A stretch of 64,000 bases of DNA from Rhodocyclaceae bacterium (GCA_016702335.1 JADJEF010000020.1:1116001-1180000), one strand, 5' to 3'. Shown: positions 1 through 9,234, counted from the first letter of the stretch. Numbers and translations are program-made. Notes: generated from the sequence alone by a model not told the origin.

Positions 1-612
1 ATAAAGCCGCGTATTTTCACCGAAAAGGCCGTCGCTATCTAAAAGGATCTGCCTACGCCAGACATAGATTGAGGCATTCATGTCATAGCATTTGGGCGAG
101 TCCTGCCTCCGTACAACTTTAGACAGGGGCGGTTTCGACAGGCGCGCGATGCCGTCAGCATCCAGTTCAACCAAGTTGAAGTAGGGCGATCGGCGTGCCG
201 GCATTGCCGTAATTACATTGTCGGCACCACTATCTTCAAGAAGCCTTACTGCATTGACAATATCTTCTGCAGACCGGAGCGGGGAGGTTGCATCAAGATC
301 AACGATCGTATCGAAGCTTGTCTCAGCCTGGACCTCGACCTCTTGAACACAGTGACGAATGACAGGCAGTTTAGCCGCCTGGTCGGTTGCCAACTCATCA
401 GGGCGTTTGATCAGGTAGTCGCACCCCCACGCACGCGCTACATCTAATATCTCGTCGGAGTCGCTGCTGACAGCCAGAGAATCGAACATCCCGGAAGCCC
501 GTGCCTGCTCGATGCTGTATGCAATAAGTGGCTTACCAAACAGCGGGCGGATATTTTTCCCTTTGACCCCCTTTGACCCTCCTCGAGCGCAGATCGTACA
601 TAGCCGCTTCAT
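1..612 (-). CDS. Acylneuraminate cytidylyltransferase family (CMP-nonulosonate synthetase), 3' end cut by window
   Basis: It activates a nonulosonic acid (sialic, legionaminic or pseudaminic type) with CTP to give the CMP-sugar used by glycosyltransferases. Reading leftward from the ATG at 612, the protein opens MKRLCTICARGGSKGVKGKN. This contains the family's N-terminal nucleotide-binding signature, an Ala/Cys-ArgGlyGlySer-Lys-Gly loop. It continues with IRPLFGKPLIAYSI and later DLDATSPLRSAEDI, the conserved Thr-Ser-Pro-Leu-Arg segment. About 204 codons are present, and the family usually has about 230, so only the C-terminus lies outside. The start overlaps the stop of the upstream oxidoreductase (ATGA), which suggests translational coupling. 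The neighbouring synthase and 2-epimerase favour CMP-legionaminate, but the exact sugar is inferred. Confidence 0.85.
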   Translation of the reverse strand, partial: MKRLCTICARGGSKGVKGKNIRPLFGKPLIAYSIEQARASGMFDSLAVSSDSDEILDVARAWGCDYLIKRPDELATDQAAKLPVIRHCVQEVEVQAETSFDTIVDLDATSPLRSAEDIVNAVRLLEDSGADNVITAMPARRSPYFNLVELDADGIARLSKPPLSKVVRRQDSPKCYDMNASIYVWRRQILLDSDGLFGENTRLY

Positions 613-1520
613 CGCGTAATCCAATTCCTTTGCTTGTTTGCACGCTCCGCTGATTCGATCAACTGCAGCGTTGCAAGTGCTGCCTCTATCGAGCAGAGAT
701 TGTCGAAGTCTCCGCTCAACATCGCTTGATGCATTTCGCGGTAGGTCTGGTCACGTTCGACGACCAGAGTTTCCCTAGTGCCATTGATCGACAGTGTGCC
801 GTTCAATACATCCGCTTCAATCGTGCGATCTTGCGTATTGATCACCATTTGTCGACGCGCTACACGGTCCAAATAGCTAACCTGAATTGTCACCACGGGA
901 CATCTTTCGGACCGCATAAGGAGAACAAAGAGATCATCACTGTCGATTTCAAGTGAACTGACATGGCCGCCCAATGCGGTAAGCGCTGTCCATTCTCCAC
1001 ATAACCAACTAATGTAATCAAGCTCATGACTTAGGTCGCGCAAAGCGCCACCGCCTTGATCGGCGCGTGCCGAGTAGGATTGGCGGTAGTCTGTTCCGGG
1101 GCGCCAATCCGGCAAGTACTGACCTACGTAGACTTGGGCTGAAAGGATTTTCTCGCCCGCAAGAATCTCTCGTAGGCGTTTGATTACCGGATGAAAACGC
1201 AAGTTGTACGCAACGAAGAAGCCTTTGAATCGCGCGGAGGGTATCGGTTGAGAGTGGTCGAACACGGGCTTCTCAACTAGCACGCTGCCCTCAAAACCTG
1301 CGGACGCAAGCGCCAGAACAGTTTCACTGTGCTGGTTGGTCGAATTAGCAACGACAATGTAGTCTGAACAATGAGTTGATAATGCCGATACAAGGTCAGG
1401 ATATACAGTCGAGAAATCGACTTGACGATGACTGACCACTGCTGTCGTGCAGCCAAGCTGATCAAGAAGGCGAGCATGACGAGCGCCGATTGATCCATAT
1501 CCGACGACTAGTGCCTTCAC
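609..1520 (-). CDS. Gfo/Idh/MocA-family NAD(P)-dependent oxidoreductase
   Basis: This is a 303-residue sugar dehydrogenase-like protein. The N-terminus MKALVVGYGSIGARHARLL is a Rossmann NAD(P)-binding segment (GxGxxG) with the Ala-Arg-His typical of the family. The motif EKPVF near residue 85 is the family's catalytic EKP signature. The C-terminal half is the usual alpha/beta domain, here with a YRQSYSARADQGGGAL segment. It sits between hisH and the CMP-transferase in the nonulosonic acid cluster. Comparable oxidoreductases accompany legionaminate loci in other bacteria (the PtmF/PtmA type of gene), where they are thought to modify the sugar. The substrate is not evident from the sequence. 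Confidence 0.8.
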   Translation of the reverse strand: MKALVVGYGSIGARHARLLDQLGCTTAVVSHRQVDFSTVYPDLVSALSTHCSDYIVVANSTNQHSETVLALASAGFEGSVLVEKPVFDHSQPIPSARFKGFFVAYNLRFHPVIKRLREILAGEKILSAQVYVGQYLPDWRPGTDYRQSYSARADQGGGALRDLSHELDYISWLCGEWTALTALGGHVSSLEIDSDDLFVLLMRSERCPVVTIQVSYLDRVARRQMVINTQDRTIEADVLNGTLSINGTRETLVVERDQTYREMHQAMLSGDFDNLCSIEAALATLQLIESAERANKQRNWITR

Positions 1521-1544
1521 CTTCAGCCTTGCGGGAAGAGAACG

Positions 1545-2192
1545 CTAACTTGCACAGAACGCTCTCAGTATTTTCAAACCAACTTCACCACTCTTTTCCG
1601 GATGAAATTGGCAACCAACAATATTGCCCCGCCCAATTGCCGCAGTCACCGGTTGGCCGCCATAGAGGCAATTCGCCAAGCTATGCTCCCGGCTGGTCGG
1701 AGAGGCCATGAAGGAATGGACAAAATAGGCGGCTTCACCTGGCACAACAGCATGCAGCAAAGTGTTTCCCCAGCATTTCCTGCCTTCGGGTAGAACCAGA
1801 CCATTCCAGCCAATGTGGGGAATTTTTTGCCGCAGGCCGTCGATACCAACTGAGGGCACGGGAACTACCCGTCCAGGGATCAGGCCCAAGCCTAGAGTCC
1901 TGCCAAACTCTTCACTCTCATCCAGAAGCATTTGCATACCCAAGCAGATACCCAAAAGCGGAGTCCCCTTGCCGGCGAGTTCTCGCACAGCGACATCTAG
2001 CCCATTGCGACGAAGTTCCGCCATTCCATCAGCAAATGCGCCTACTCCGGGCAAGACTACCCGAGTTGCAGAAAGAATTTCATCAGGATCGGTCGTCACT
2101 ACTACGGAGGCACCGCAATGCTCCAAGCCACGCCGCACGCTCAGCAGGTTACCCATACCGTAATCAATGATTACTACGTCACACCGGCTCAT
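1545..2192 (-). CDS. hisH: HisH-like glutamine amidotransferase of surface sugar amidination
   Basis: This is a 215-residue class I glutamine amidotransferase that would supply ammonia from glutamine. The nucleophile elbow GICLGMQ carries the catalytic Cys, and QFHPEKS carries the His/Glu pair. The opening VVIIDYGMGNLLSVRRGLE is typical of HisH. Its partner HisF overlaps it by 14 bases upstream. The two lie next to an N-acetyl sugar amidotransferase rather than other histidine genes. This is the arrangement known from Pseudomonas LPS clusters (WbpG with HisH2/HisF2), so the likely role is making an acetamidino group on the sugar rather than imidazole glycerol phosphate. Confidence 0.88.
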   Translation of the reverse strand: MSRCDVVIIDYGMGNLLSVRRGLEHCGASVVVTTDPDEILSATRVVLPGVGAFADGMAELRRNGLDVAVRELAGKGTPLLGICLGMQMLLDESEEFGRTLGLGLIPGRVVPVPSVGIDGLRQKIPHIGWNGLVLPEGRKCWGNTLLHAVVPGEAAYFVHSFMASPTSREHSLANCLYGGQPVTAAIGRGNIVGCQFHPEKSGEVGLKILRAFCAS

Positions 2193-2958
2193 AAACTCTC
2201 ACATCAACGCCAGCCTTCCGCGCGCTAGCGCGAATATCGCCAACAGTCGCGCGGCCGTAGTGAAGGATATCCGCCATGGCGACGGCGTCTGCCTGTCCTT
2301 GCTGAACAGCCTCGACAAGGTGTTCGGGATGACCCATGCCGCCACTAGCGATGACCGGAACCCCAACTTCGCTGGTTACGGCATGCAGCAGGGGAAGATC
2401 GAATCCTTTGCGCGTTCCTTCTTTATCAACGGAGGTCAGCAGGATTTCCCCAGCACCAAGCGCGACACCTCGCTTGACCCACTCGATCACATCCAATCCC
2501 GTTCGCTCGCGTCCGTTATCAGTGTAGGCCTCCCAGCGGTCTGGAGCAATCTGCTTGGCTTCGATCGATAGCACCATGCACTGACTGCCAAAGCGCCGCG
2601 CAATATCGCTGATGAGCCCCGGATTCGCTACGGCAGCAGTGTTCACTGCCACCTTGTCGGCACCGCATCGCAAGAGACGGGTAGCGTCGTCGACAGATCG
2701 TATTCCGCCTCCAACAGTAATAGGCACAAATACATCCTGCGCCGCTTGCTGAACAATCTCGCCAAGACTGTTGCGCCCATACAGGCTCGCAACAATATCC
2801 ATGTAAATCAGCTCGTCAGCCCCCTGCTGGTAGTAGCGCAACGCATATTCATTGGGCGCGCCAATGACACGGAGCCCCTCCAGGTGAATTCCCTTGATGA
2901 GGTTGGGGCCCTTGATATCGAGTCGGGCGATCAGGCGAATGCTTCTCACGACAACCAC
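2179..2958 (-). CDS. hisF: HisF-like cyclase subunit paired with HisH for sugar amidination
   Basis: This is a 259-residue (beta/alpha)8 barrel protein of the imidazole glycerol phosphate synthase cyclase family. Visible family segments are RLIARLDIKGPNLIKGIHLE, then VPITVGGGIRSVDDA and VPVIASGGMGHPEHL (phosphate-binding Gly-Gly motifs). The phrase KGPNLIKGIHLEGLR is the form seen in polysaccharide-cluster HisF paralogues rather than the core histidine enzyme. Two GTG codons (2958 and 2949) could serve as start. The second gives the more usual MRSIRLI opening. With HisH it probably channels ammonia to the adjacent sugar amidotransferase. Confidence 0.87.
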   Translation of the reverse strand: MVVVRSIRLIARLDIKGPNLIKGIHLEGLRVIGAPNEYALRYYQQGADELIYMDIVASLYGRNSLGEIVQQAAQDVFVPITVGGGIRSVDDATRLLRCGADKVAVNTAAVANPGLISDIARRFGSQCMVLSIEAKQIAPDRWEAYTDNGRERTGLDVIEWVKRGVALGAGEILLTSVDKEGTRKGFDLPLLHAVTSEVGVPVIASGGMGHPEHLVEAVQQGQADAVAMADILHYGRATVGDIRASARKAGVDVRVYEPV

Positions 2959-4280
2959 TTACGCATGTTCATTCGATAATACGTGACGCAGCATCCATTC
3001 GCCGCTTTCGTTGTACCAGAGGTGGGGAGAGCGGAAGGTGTCGGTCAGCAGACGAAAGTATTCACGATCCATAATCGGGCGCTCGAACATTCGGCAGGCC
3101 TCCGGAAATTCATGCTCCGGAAGGCTCAGATAACGGAACATCTCGTCGGCAAAGCGCCCTGGAAACTCGTGATCGAAACGCTTAACAAGTGCGACCCCTC
3201 CTCCCTAGTGATATCACCAGACCGGATTTCCTGAGCAGCGTCGTAACTGGCACGGGCGATACCGAACTTGGTTCCGGTCGTAAGATAGTGCAGATCATCA
3301 ATACGGTCATCGATGCTGTTGTACTTTGAATAAGTCCCTGGCGTTCTTTCCGGTGAGGCTTGGAAGCCGCCATGCTCAACCGCATAGTAATAGCAAGCCT
3401 GCGGATGCCATTTAAGGTAGTACCCTAGATAATGAACCTCGACATTTTTCTCGGCGATCTTGTTCGGATCAGCAGGCAGATACGGCTGCAGATCATTCTG
3501 ATCAATGCCGAATTGAGCCTTCAAATCGGGAACCGATACTCCACCGAGAAAAATCTTTGACTGATCGTCGGCGGTAAAGTAAGACCAATCGCGCTTTGCC
3601 GAATCCGTATCCCCAATCGGGTTGCCATATTCCGCCTCGTTTTCGCCGTAAAACACCAAAGGAATGTTAAACAGGAGGGCCATTTTGGGGGCAAGTGCTT
3701 TTTGCCCGAACATGAAGGCTTGAAATGGATGGAAAAGCAATTCGGTTGAAAGACGCGTCAACAGGCGATGAACACGACCGTTTGGCGTCATCAGATAATT
3801 GTCATGTCCGGCGTGAATCCACGACTGGAAATTCTTCCAGCCCCATTCCGTATAGACATGAGGAGCCCAGGTGACGGTCAGAGGGTGCATGCCATACTTT
3901 GTTTTCAGAATATGGGATGCGTAAAAACTATCTTTTCCGCCAGAGCCCGGAACAACGCAGTCGTAGGAACCGTCGTTCTTCCGATGCTTGTCGCAGAGTT
4001 CCCGCAACAGTCTTTCTCGGTCATTCCAGTCGATTGTGTGACGCTTACGCTCGGCAAAATTGCAGGCATCGCAAACGCCGTTCTCGTCAAAATTGATTGT
4101 CACCTTCTTGCTGTCCTTGGTGTGTTTGTACTCCACAGCAGAATTTGGTCGCTGGTTGGATATCACACATTTTTTGCAATAGACGACTTCCGTTGGCAAG
4201 CCATAAAGTGCTGTTGGATTTTGATTTTCCTTGGCAAAGGAGGTCATATCCACGGGGTGAGGGTATTTGATCTTGTCCAT
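2959..4280 (-). pseudogene. N-acetyl sugar amidotransferase (WbpG/PseA type), frameshifted near the C-terminus
   Basis: It transfers ammonia from HisH/HisF onto an N-acetyl group to form an acetamidino group. The protein has two Cys pairs (CKKC and CDAC), a PP-loop (VVPGSGGKDSFYASH, an SGGKDS nucleotide-binding motif), and a conserved core to ITREEG. At that point the frame breaks. The frame opened at 4280 runs into an unrelated tail ending at 3126. The family-like continuation VALVKRFDHEFPGRF leads into MFRYLSLPEHEF and ends at 2959 in another frame. One extra G in a run of four (plus strand CCCC at 3195-3198) would restore the frame. The break affects only the last fifth of the protein. It could be true decay, slipped-strand variation, or a base-calling error. 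Confidence 0.8.
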
Positions 4281-4301
4281 TTTCTATAATAGTGTTCGTA
4301 G

Positions 4302-5354
4302 TTAACTTGTGCTCTCGGCATTGGCTCGATTTAGATCGTCTGGCCGGCCGACGTCCAACCAAGGCTCGTGCATTGGGTATGCCACGGTGCGACTTCCTTG
4401 TGCTTGAAGTCGCTCAAAAAGGGTTGGCATGTCGCAGTGCATGTCGGCGCTTAGTGCGCCCAGCACATCCGGGTTCAGCGCATACACCCCCGCATTCACA
4501 TGTGTTCGCGCCACCGGCTTCTCCTCAAATCCGATAATTTCGACGCCACGAGTCTGTACGACTCCGAAAGGATTTTGCCATTCATGAACGCGCACAGCCA
4601 TGGTCGCCGCCGCGTCGTGGTGAATATGAAAATCGAGCAACTCCCCATAACGGATATCGGTAATCACATCGGCGTTAGTCACCAGAAAAGGCAAATCCGG
4701 TCTGGGGTTTAGCAGACTAAGCGCTCCGGCAGTTCCCAAGGGAGATTGTTCGCGAAGATATTCAATCTCTACCCCAAGCCGCGCGCCCGAACCAAAGAAA
4801 TCCTCGATCATATGGCCTAGGTAGTTGATGGCCAGCACAAAACGGGTGAAACCTTCCAGCTTGGCCCGCTCGATAATATGCTCCAGCATCGGCTTACCCG
4901 CTACCTGAACCAACGGTTTCGGACAATTCTCGGTATAGGGTCGAAGACGGGTACCCTTCCCGCCAGCCATGATCACCATTGTGTTGACACGCGTCGGCGG
5001 CGTGGTGATTTCATCCCAAAGATGGAGGCCGACGATATGCCGGTTTTCATTTACTACAGGAACCTGTTGGATCTTGTTGGCAACCATCAACTGCATGACC
5101 GTTTCTCGCGTCATCCCAGGGGGCACGACCAGAGGGTTTCGTTGGATGGTAGGTGAAATGTGGCTGTCTAGATCAAGCCCCTTCAACAAACCACGGCGAA
5201 CATCACCATCCGACACCGTACCCAACAGTTTGCCATCCTCCCCTGCCACCATTACGATCTTGATGGCAACTTGATCAAGCACACGTATTACCTGCCGAAT
5301 AGTAGATTCAGCAGGAAGAATCGCTTGGTGCCAGACCTCCTCGGCTGCGCTCAC
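4302..5354 (-). CDS. CBS-domain sugar nucleotidyltransferase (PtmE-like)
   Basis: This 350-residue protein has two CBS modules in the first 115 residues (VSDGDVRRGLLKG and the IQQVPVVNENRHIVGLH region). A nucleotidyltransferase domain follows, starting MVIMAGGKGTRLRPYTENCP, the canonical GGxGTRL loop with a downstream PKPL. The VTNADV segment supplies the metal-binding Asp. In Campylobacter, PtmE with this architecture makes GDP-GlcN/GlcNAc for the legionaminic acid pathway, so the same role is inferred here. It overlaps the 2-epimerase gene by four bases (ATGA). Confidence 0.85.
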   Translation of the reverse strand: MSAAEEVWHQAILPAESTIRQVIRVLDQVAIKIVMVAGEDGKLLGTVSDGDVRRGLLKGLDLDSHISPTIQRNPLVVPPGMTRETVMQLMVANKIQQVPVVNENRHIVGLHLWDEITTPPTRVNTMVIMAGGKGTRLRPYTENCPKPLVQVAGKPMLEHIIERAKLEGFTRFVLAINYLGHMIEDFFGSGARLGVEIEYLREQSPLGTAGALSLLNPRPDLPFLVTNADVITDIRYGELLDFHIHHDAAATMAVRVHEWQNPFGVVQTRGVEIIGFEEKPVARTHVNAGVYALNPDVLGALSADMHCDMPTLFERLQAQGSRTVAYPMHEPWLDVGRPDDLNRANAESTS

Positions 5355-6532
5355 TTAATGCCCCCCCAATTTGCTCCAGGCAGGTCAAAAAAGACCTTCT
5401 TGACGAGTCGGTCAAGCGGGTAATTTTTCAATGTATCAACAATCCGGTCGCTGGCTCCTCCATCGCCGTAGGGGTTGCAAACCTTCGCAAGACTCGATCG
5501 AAACTCCGGAGAATAAAGCCGACTTATGGCTTCCGAAATGCTTTTCCGCGTCGGATCGCAGTTGATCACGGTTGCCGCCTGCATGCGACCCCGTTGGCGG
5601 TCGCCAATGTTGATCGTACCGGTATTCAAAGACGGTGCCTCCAGCAAACCACTGGAAGAGTTGCCGATCACACCGTCGGCGTGTGCAAGACATGACAAAT
5701 ATCGCAACTGACCAAGAGATGCGTAGGCATGCGCGTTTGGATGCTGTGCGACAAACTTCTCCACAGCCTTTATCAGCACTCGTCCATCGGTATCAGCGTT
5801 GGGTAGCGTAAAGATCAGACTGGTGTCATCCAGATCGTCGAGAGCAGCAAGCAATTCTTCCATCTGGCCGGAAGCAGTGCCAACTTCAAGGGTGACAGGA
5901 TGAAAGGTAATTAGCAGTAACTTTTCACTCAAGCCAAATCCAAGCGAGGTTTCAACAGCGTTTCGATCAAGCAGTCGGATACGCTTTATCGCATCGACTC
6001 CCAACCCACCAACTAGAAACACACGATCAGGCTGCTCCCCAAGTTGCACGACACGTTGCCGATAGGGTTCTGCCGCGACAAAATGCAGGTGTGACATCTT
6101 GGTGATCGCATGACGAATGCCCTCGTCAAAAGCACCTTCGGTGGTTTCTCCACCATGCAGATGTGCCACCGGGATTCTTGCAACCAATGCGGCAGCCACG
6201 GCCGCATAGATTTCAAAACGGTCACCAAGCACCACAATTAGATCGGGACGCAACTCACTCAAAGCATCGGCAAAGCCGATCAACCCCAAACCCATCGATT
6301 TCGCAATTCCTGCAGGAGTATCCGAACTGGTCAGCATCTCAACTTTACGATCGAGCCTGAACCCATGCTGCTCGATCTCAAGATAAGTCAGACCAAACTC
6401 GGGTGACAGGTGCATTCCGGTAGCAACGACCTGCAACGTTAGATCGGGATCATCTTGGATGCCTTGCATAACCCAGCGCAGCAATCCGTAATCCGCACGA
6501 GAGCCGGTAATAACGCAAATCTTGCGGGTCAC
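5351..6532 (-). CDS. neuC: Hydrolysing NDP-sugar 2-epimerase (NeuC/LegG)
   Basis: This is a 393-residue enzyme of the UDP-GlcNAc 2-epimerase family that releases NDP and inverts C2, giving the hexose condensed by the synthase. The N-terminus KICVITGSRADYGLLRWVM is the NeuC/LegG signature. VVLGDRFEIYAAVAAAL and AHLHGGETTEGAFDEGIRHA carry the conserved Asp-Arg and His-Gly-Gly-Glu residues. GNSSSGLLEAP near the C-terminus is the conserved nucleotide-binding turn. It is translationally coupled on both sides (ATGA overlaps). With a 4,6-dehydratase in the same operon the substrate is more likely the 2,4-diamino-trideoxy sugar of the legionaminate route than plain UDP-GlcNAc. Confidence 0.9.
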   Translation of the reverse strand: MTRKICVITGSRADYGLLRWVMQGIQDDPDLTLQVVATGMHLSPEFGLTYLEIEQHGFRLDRKVEMLTSSDTPAGIAKSMGLGLIGFADALSELRPDLIVVLGDRFEIYAAVAAALVARIPVAHLHGGETTEGAFDEGIRHAITKMSHLHFVAAEPYRQRVVQLGEQPDRVFLVGGLGVDAIKRIRLLDRNAVETSLGFGLSEKLLLITFHPVTLEVGTASGQMEELLAALDDLDDTSLIFTLPNADTDGRVLIKAVEKFVAQHPNAHAYASLGQLRYLSCLAHADGVIGNSSSGLLEAPSLNTGTINIGDRQRGRMQAATVINCDPTRKSISEAISRLYSPEFRSSLAKVCNPYGDGGASDRIVDTLKNYPLDRLVKKVFFDLPGANWGGIK

Positions 6533-7530
6533 AGTTCGATCAACTCATCAGCAGCAAAATTTCTTGGCGCCGCTCGGCCAACCACCTCGTCCCAGCGCAT
6601 CGGGGAAATGCCATTGCCGGGGCGCTTAACCGCAAGGTTCTCAGCCGAAAAAACTTCCCCCTGTTTAACCGCCACGCTCGCTACGAGGGACTTGCGGGCA
6701 ACTGCGGTGTTCCGCGATTCGCTGAAGGTGGGGCGCTTAATGCCGTCACCAAAAGCGAGTTCAACATTGCGGATTGCTGAAATCATTGCGTTTAGCTCTC
6801 CAGGTTCCAAGCTGGCCTTATGATCCGGCCCCGGCAGGCTACGGTCCAGTGTGAAATGCTTCTCGATGACAGTTGCCCCTAGAGCAACTGCAGCGATTGC
6901 AATTTCAATGCCTTCCGTATGATCTGAAAAACCGATCCTCACCCCGAAGGCCTCACCAATCGAACGCATAGCGCGCAGGTTCACCTCGTGCATCGGCACG
7001 GGATACTCAGTGTTGCAGTGGAGGACGATGATCTGGTCCCTTAAGGTGCCTGCTTTTTCCAAAACGTCAATGGCGGCCTCAATCTCGCCCATGTTTGACA
7101 TGCCAGTCGACAGAATCACTTCTTTGCCGAAACTGCCAATCTTGCGTAAATAGGGCAGGTTGGTGATTTCGCCGGATGGCACCTTAACGCGGGGCAGCCC
7201 CAAACTGTTTAGATACTCCAAACTTTCTAGATCAAACGCCGTCGAAAAGAATTCGATATTGCGCAGACGACAATGTGCGATCAGTTCGTCATGCATAGAC
7301 TCGGTGAGTTCGAGTCGGAGAAGCATTGTGTGCTGCGACTCGTCAGCCGTAGTCGTCGCTTTTTGGTAGTCCGCCTTGGTAGCCGATTTTGTTACTAATG
7401 TGTCAGCTCTAAACGTTTGGAACTTCACAAGATCCGCCCCAGCCGCCGCTGCCACGTCTATAAGCTGCTTTGCGATCTGCATGTCGCCGTTATGATTAAC
7501 GCCAGCTTCAGCAATGATAAGAACGCTCAT
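6529..7530 (-). CDS. neuB: N-acylneuraminate/legionaminate synthase (NeuB/LegI)
   Basis: It condenses phosphoenolpyruvate with a mannosamine-type sugar to form a nine-carbon nonulosonic acid. The ATG at 7530 gives MSVLIIAEAGVNHNGD, the family's canonical start (AEAGxNHNG). An upstream in-frame codon exists but runs into the previous gene. LVKFQTF, KVPSGEI, STGMSNMGEI, HCNTEYPVP and the FSDHTEG...EKHFTLDRSLPGPDH block follow in order, as in NeuB. The C-terminal SAF antifreeze-like domain (about residues 275-333) is present (ARKSLVASVAVKQGEVF, then VKRPGNGI). It overlaps the acetyltransferase gene by ATGA. Confidence 0.92.
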   Translation of the reverse strand: MSVLIIAEAGVNHNGDMQIAKQLIDVAAAAGADLVKFQTFRADTLVTKSATKADYQKATTTADESQHTMLLRLELTESMHDELIAHCRLRNIEFFSTAFDLESLEYLNSLGLPRVKVPSGEITNLPYLRKIGSFGKEVILSTGMSNMGEIEAAIDVLEKAGTLRDQIIVLHCNTEYPVPMHEVNLRAMRSIGEAFGVRIGFSDHTEGIEIAIAAVALGATVIEKHFTLDRSLPGPDHKASLEPGELNAMISAIRNVELAFGDGIKRPTFSESRNTAVARKSLVASVAVKQGEVFSAENLAVKRPGNGISPMRWDEVVGRAAPRNFAADELIEL

Positions 7531-8170
7531 GTGAGTTTCCTTGTTACGGGCAGTTGCAAGCCATCTGCGCAATCCGCGAGCACCGACTGTCCCATTCCAA
7601 TTATGCAGCCACGTCCAATAGCCACTCCTTGACGAATGGTAGCCCCACTGCCTAAAAACGTAGTATCGCCAACGCTAACACCACTGTTCACGCGGGCGCC
7701 AGTAGCGATGTGACAATGGTCACCAACAACGACGTCATGCTCAACAAGGCAAAGACTATTGACGATGCAGTTTCTCCCGACCACAGCTCCGGCATTTACG
7801 ACTGCACCGTGCAAAACGATGCTCCCCTCACCGATGCGAGCATGTGGCGAAACATACGCCTTGGGTGAAACAATGGCCGGGGGGCATCGCCCTCTCTCAC
7901 ACTTAGCTCGTTATACAACCGAACTCTCGGCGCTGGCGTCTTGATTTGCCCTACGGTCACCAATGCATACGAACACTTCATCAGCAAGACTTCTAGGTCA
8001 CTGTCAGAACCAAGTACGGGGTATCCCAAAACTGCCGTTCCAACCTCTTGTGGCAAGCCAACCAATCCGATTATGGTGAAGCCGCCCACCTGTTCGATCA
8101 CATCAATGCAGGCCTTAGCATGGCCGCCAGCACCAAGTAGTAGCAGGGTGTTATTTGGGTTTGAGCTCAC
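7527..8170 (-). pseudogene. PglD/NeuD/LegH-type sugar O/N-acetyltransferase, frameshifted at a G6 tract
   Basis: The N-terminal half starts with GTG at 8170 and reads NTLLLLGAGGHAKACIDVIE, the Rossmann-like sugar-binding domain of this family. It continues to YNELSVREGDAP. The left-handed beta-helix half follows in a different frame (PAIVSPKAYVSPHARIGEGS, then HGAVVNAGAVVGRNC with hexapeptide repeats to the end at 7527). The switch occurs at six G on the plus strand (7879-7884). Seven, or four, would keep the frame open. As written, the product stops shortly after the break. In legionaminate pathways LegH acetylates the 4-amino sugar. The break may be decay, slippage or a sequence error. Confidence 0.8.
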
Positions 8171-8235
8171 GCCGGTATAGATAAAAAAAGGAAGTCGTTA
8201 GCGAGCCAACATAGCCTATCGTCGGCCTACGATAA

Positions 8236-9234
8236 CTAGATGTTATAGCGTCCCGCCTTATATCCGGCGAGGTTGGACTCGTTCGAAAACCACTCGGCAG
8301 TTTCGGCAAGCCCCCGCCGCAAACCCTCCTGGCCAGCATAAGTTGGCTCCCAGCCGAACATTAAGCGCGCTTTCGTGTTGTCCGCCCAGAGCCTTTCTAC
8401 CTCACTCTTTGATGGTCGTAAGCGAACATCGTCGGTTTCGATCTCTACCTGCGCTCCCATTACATCAGCGATCAGATGAACCGTGTCTCGAACTGATATC
8501 TCATAGTTGGAACCGAAATTAATCACTTCACCCATCCCCCTATTACTTTTTAAAGCTGCCACGAACCCGCTGACCGTATCCGCAACGTAGTTGAAATCAC
8601 GCGTTGGATGTATTGCCCCAAGCTTCAGAGAACGCATACCACTTGCGATCTGAGTAATTATTGTGGGGATGACCGCTCTGGCTGACTGGCGTGGCCCGTA
8701 GGTATTAAATGGGCGGGCGATAACGACCGGCAAACCAAATGACGCAAAAAAAGAGTACGCCAGCTGATCAGCACCAATTTTTGAGGCCGAATAAGGGGAC
8801 TGCCCCTGCAATGGGTGTTCCTCCGTAATTGGCACAAAGCGTGCTGTCCCGTAGACCTCACTTGTTGAGGTATGTATTACCCGTGCGACGCCTACTTCCC
8901 GAGCTGCCTGAAGTACATTCAACGTACCCTTAATATTGGTGTCAACATAGGTATCTGGCGAATGGTAGGAGTAAGGGATAGCGATAAGTGCAGCAAGATG
9001 AAGCACTGCATCACATCCGCGCATTGCCGTACGCACGCCATTGGGGTCGCGAATGTCGCCCAAAAAAACATCTAGATTCGAGCGCACATTCTGCGGCAAC
9101 TGATCGAGCCAGCCCCACGAGTTGAAAGAGTTGTACAGCACAAAGGCACGAACGTCATAACCGAGCCTTACCAGCTCTTCCGTCAAGTGCGAGCCGATAA
9201 AACCATCCGCCCCTGTGACCAATACTTTTTTCAT
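8236..9234 (-). CDS. NAD-dependent 4,6-dehydratase (LegB-like SDR)
   Basis: This is a 332-residue extended short-chain dehydrogenase that would make the 4-keto-6-deoxy sugar nucleotide at the start of the pathway. The N-terminus KVLVTGADGFIGSHLTEEL is the GxxGxxG NAD site. The LHLAALIAIPYSY segment is characteristic of LegB. Ser-Thr-Ser-Glu-Val-Tyr is followed by YSASKIGAD (catalytic Tyr and Lys), and RPFNTYGPRQSARAVIPTII follows. I chose the ATG at 9234, with a GAGGGG ribosome site a few bases upstream. The usual partner aminotransferase (LegC) is not next to it and is not seen anywhere in the window. Confidence 0.88.
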   Translation of the reverse strand: MKKVLVTGADGFIGSHLTEELVRLGYDVRAFVLYNSFNSWGWLDQLPQNVRSNLDVFLGDIRDPNGVRTAMRGCDAVLHLAALIAIPYSYHSPDTYVDTNIKGTLNVLQAAREVGVARVIHTSTSEVYGTARFVPITEEHPLQGQSPYSASKIGADQLAYSFFASFGLPVVIARPFNTYGPRQSARAVIPTIITQIASGMRSLKLGAIHPTRDFNYVADTVSGFVAALKSNRGMGEVINFGSNYEISVRDTVHLIADVMGAQVEIETDDVRLRPSKSEVERLWADNTKARLMFGWEPTYAGQEGLRRGLAETAEWFSNESNLAGYKAGRYNI

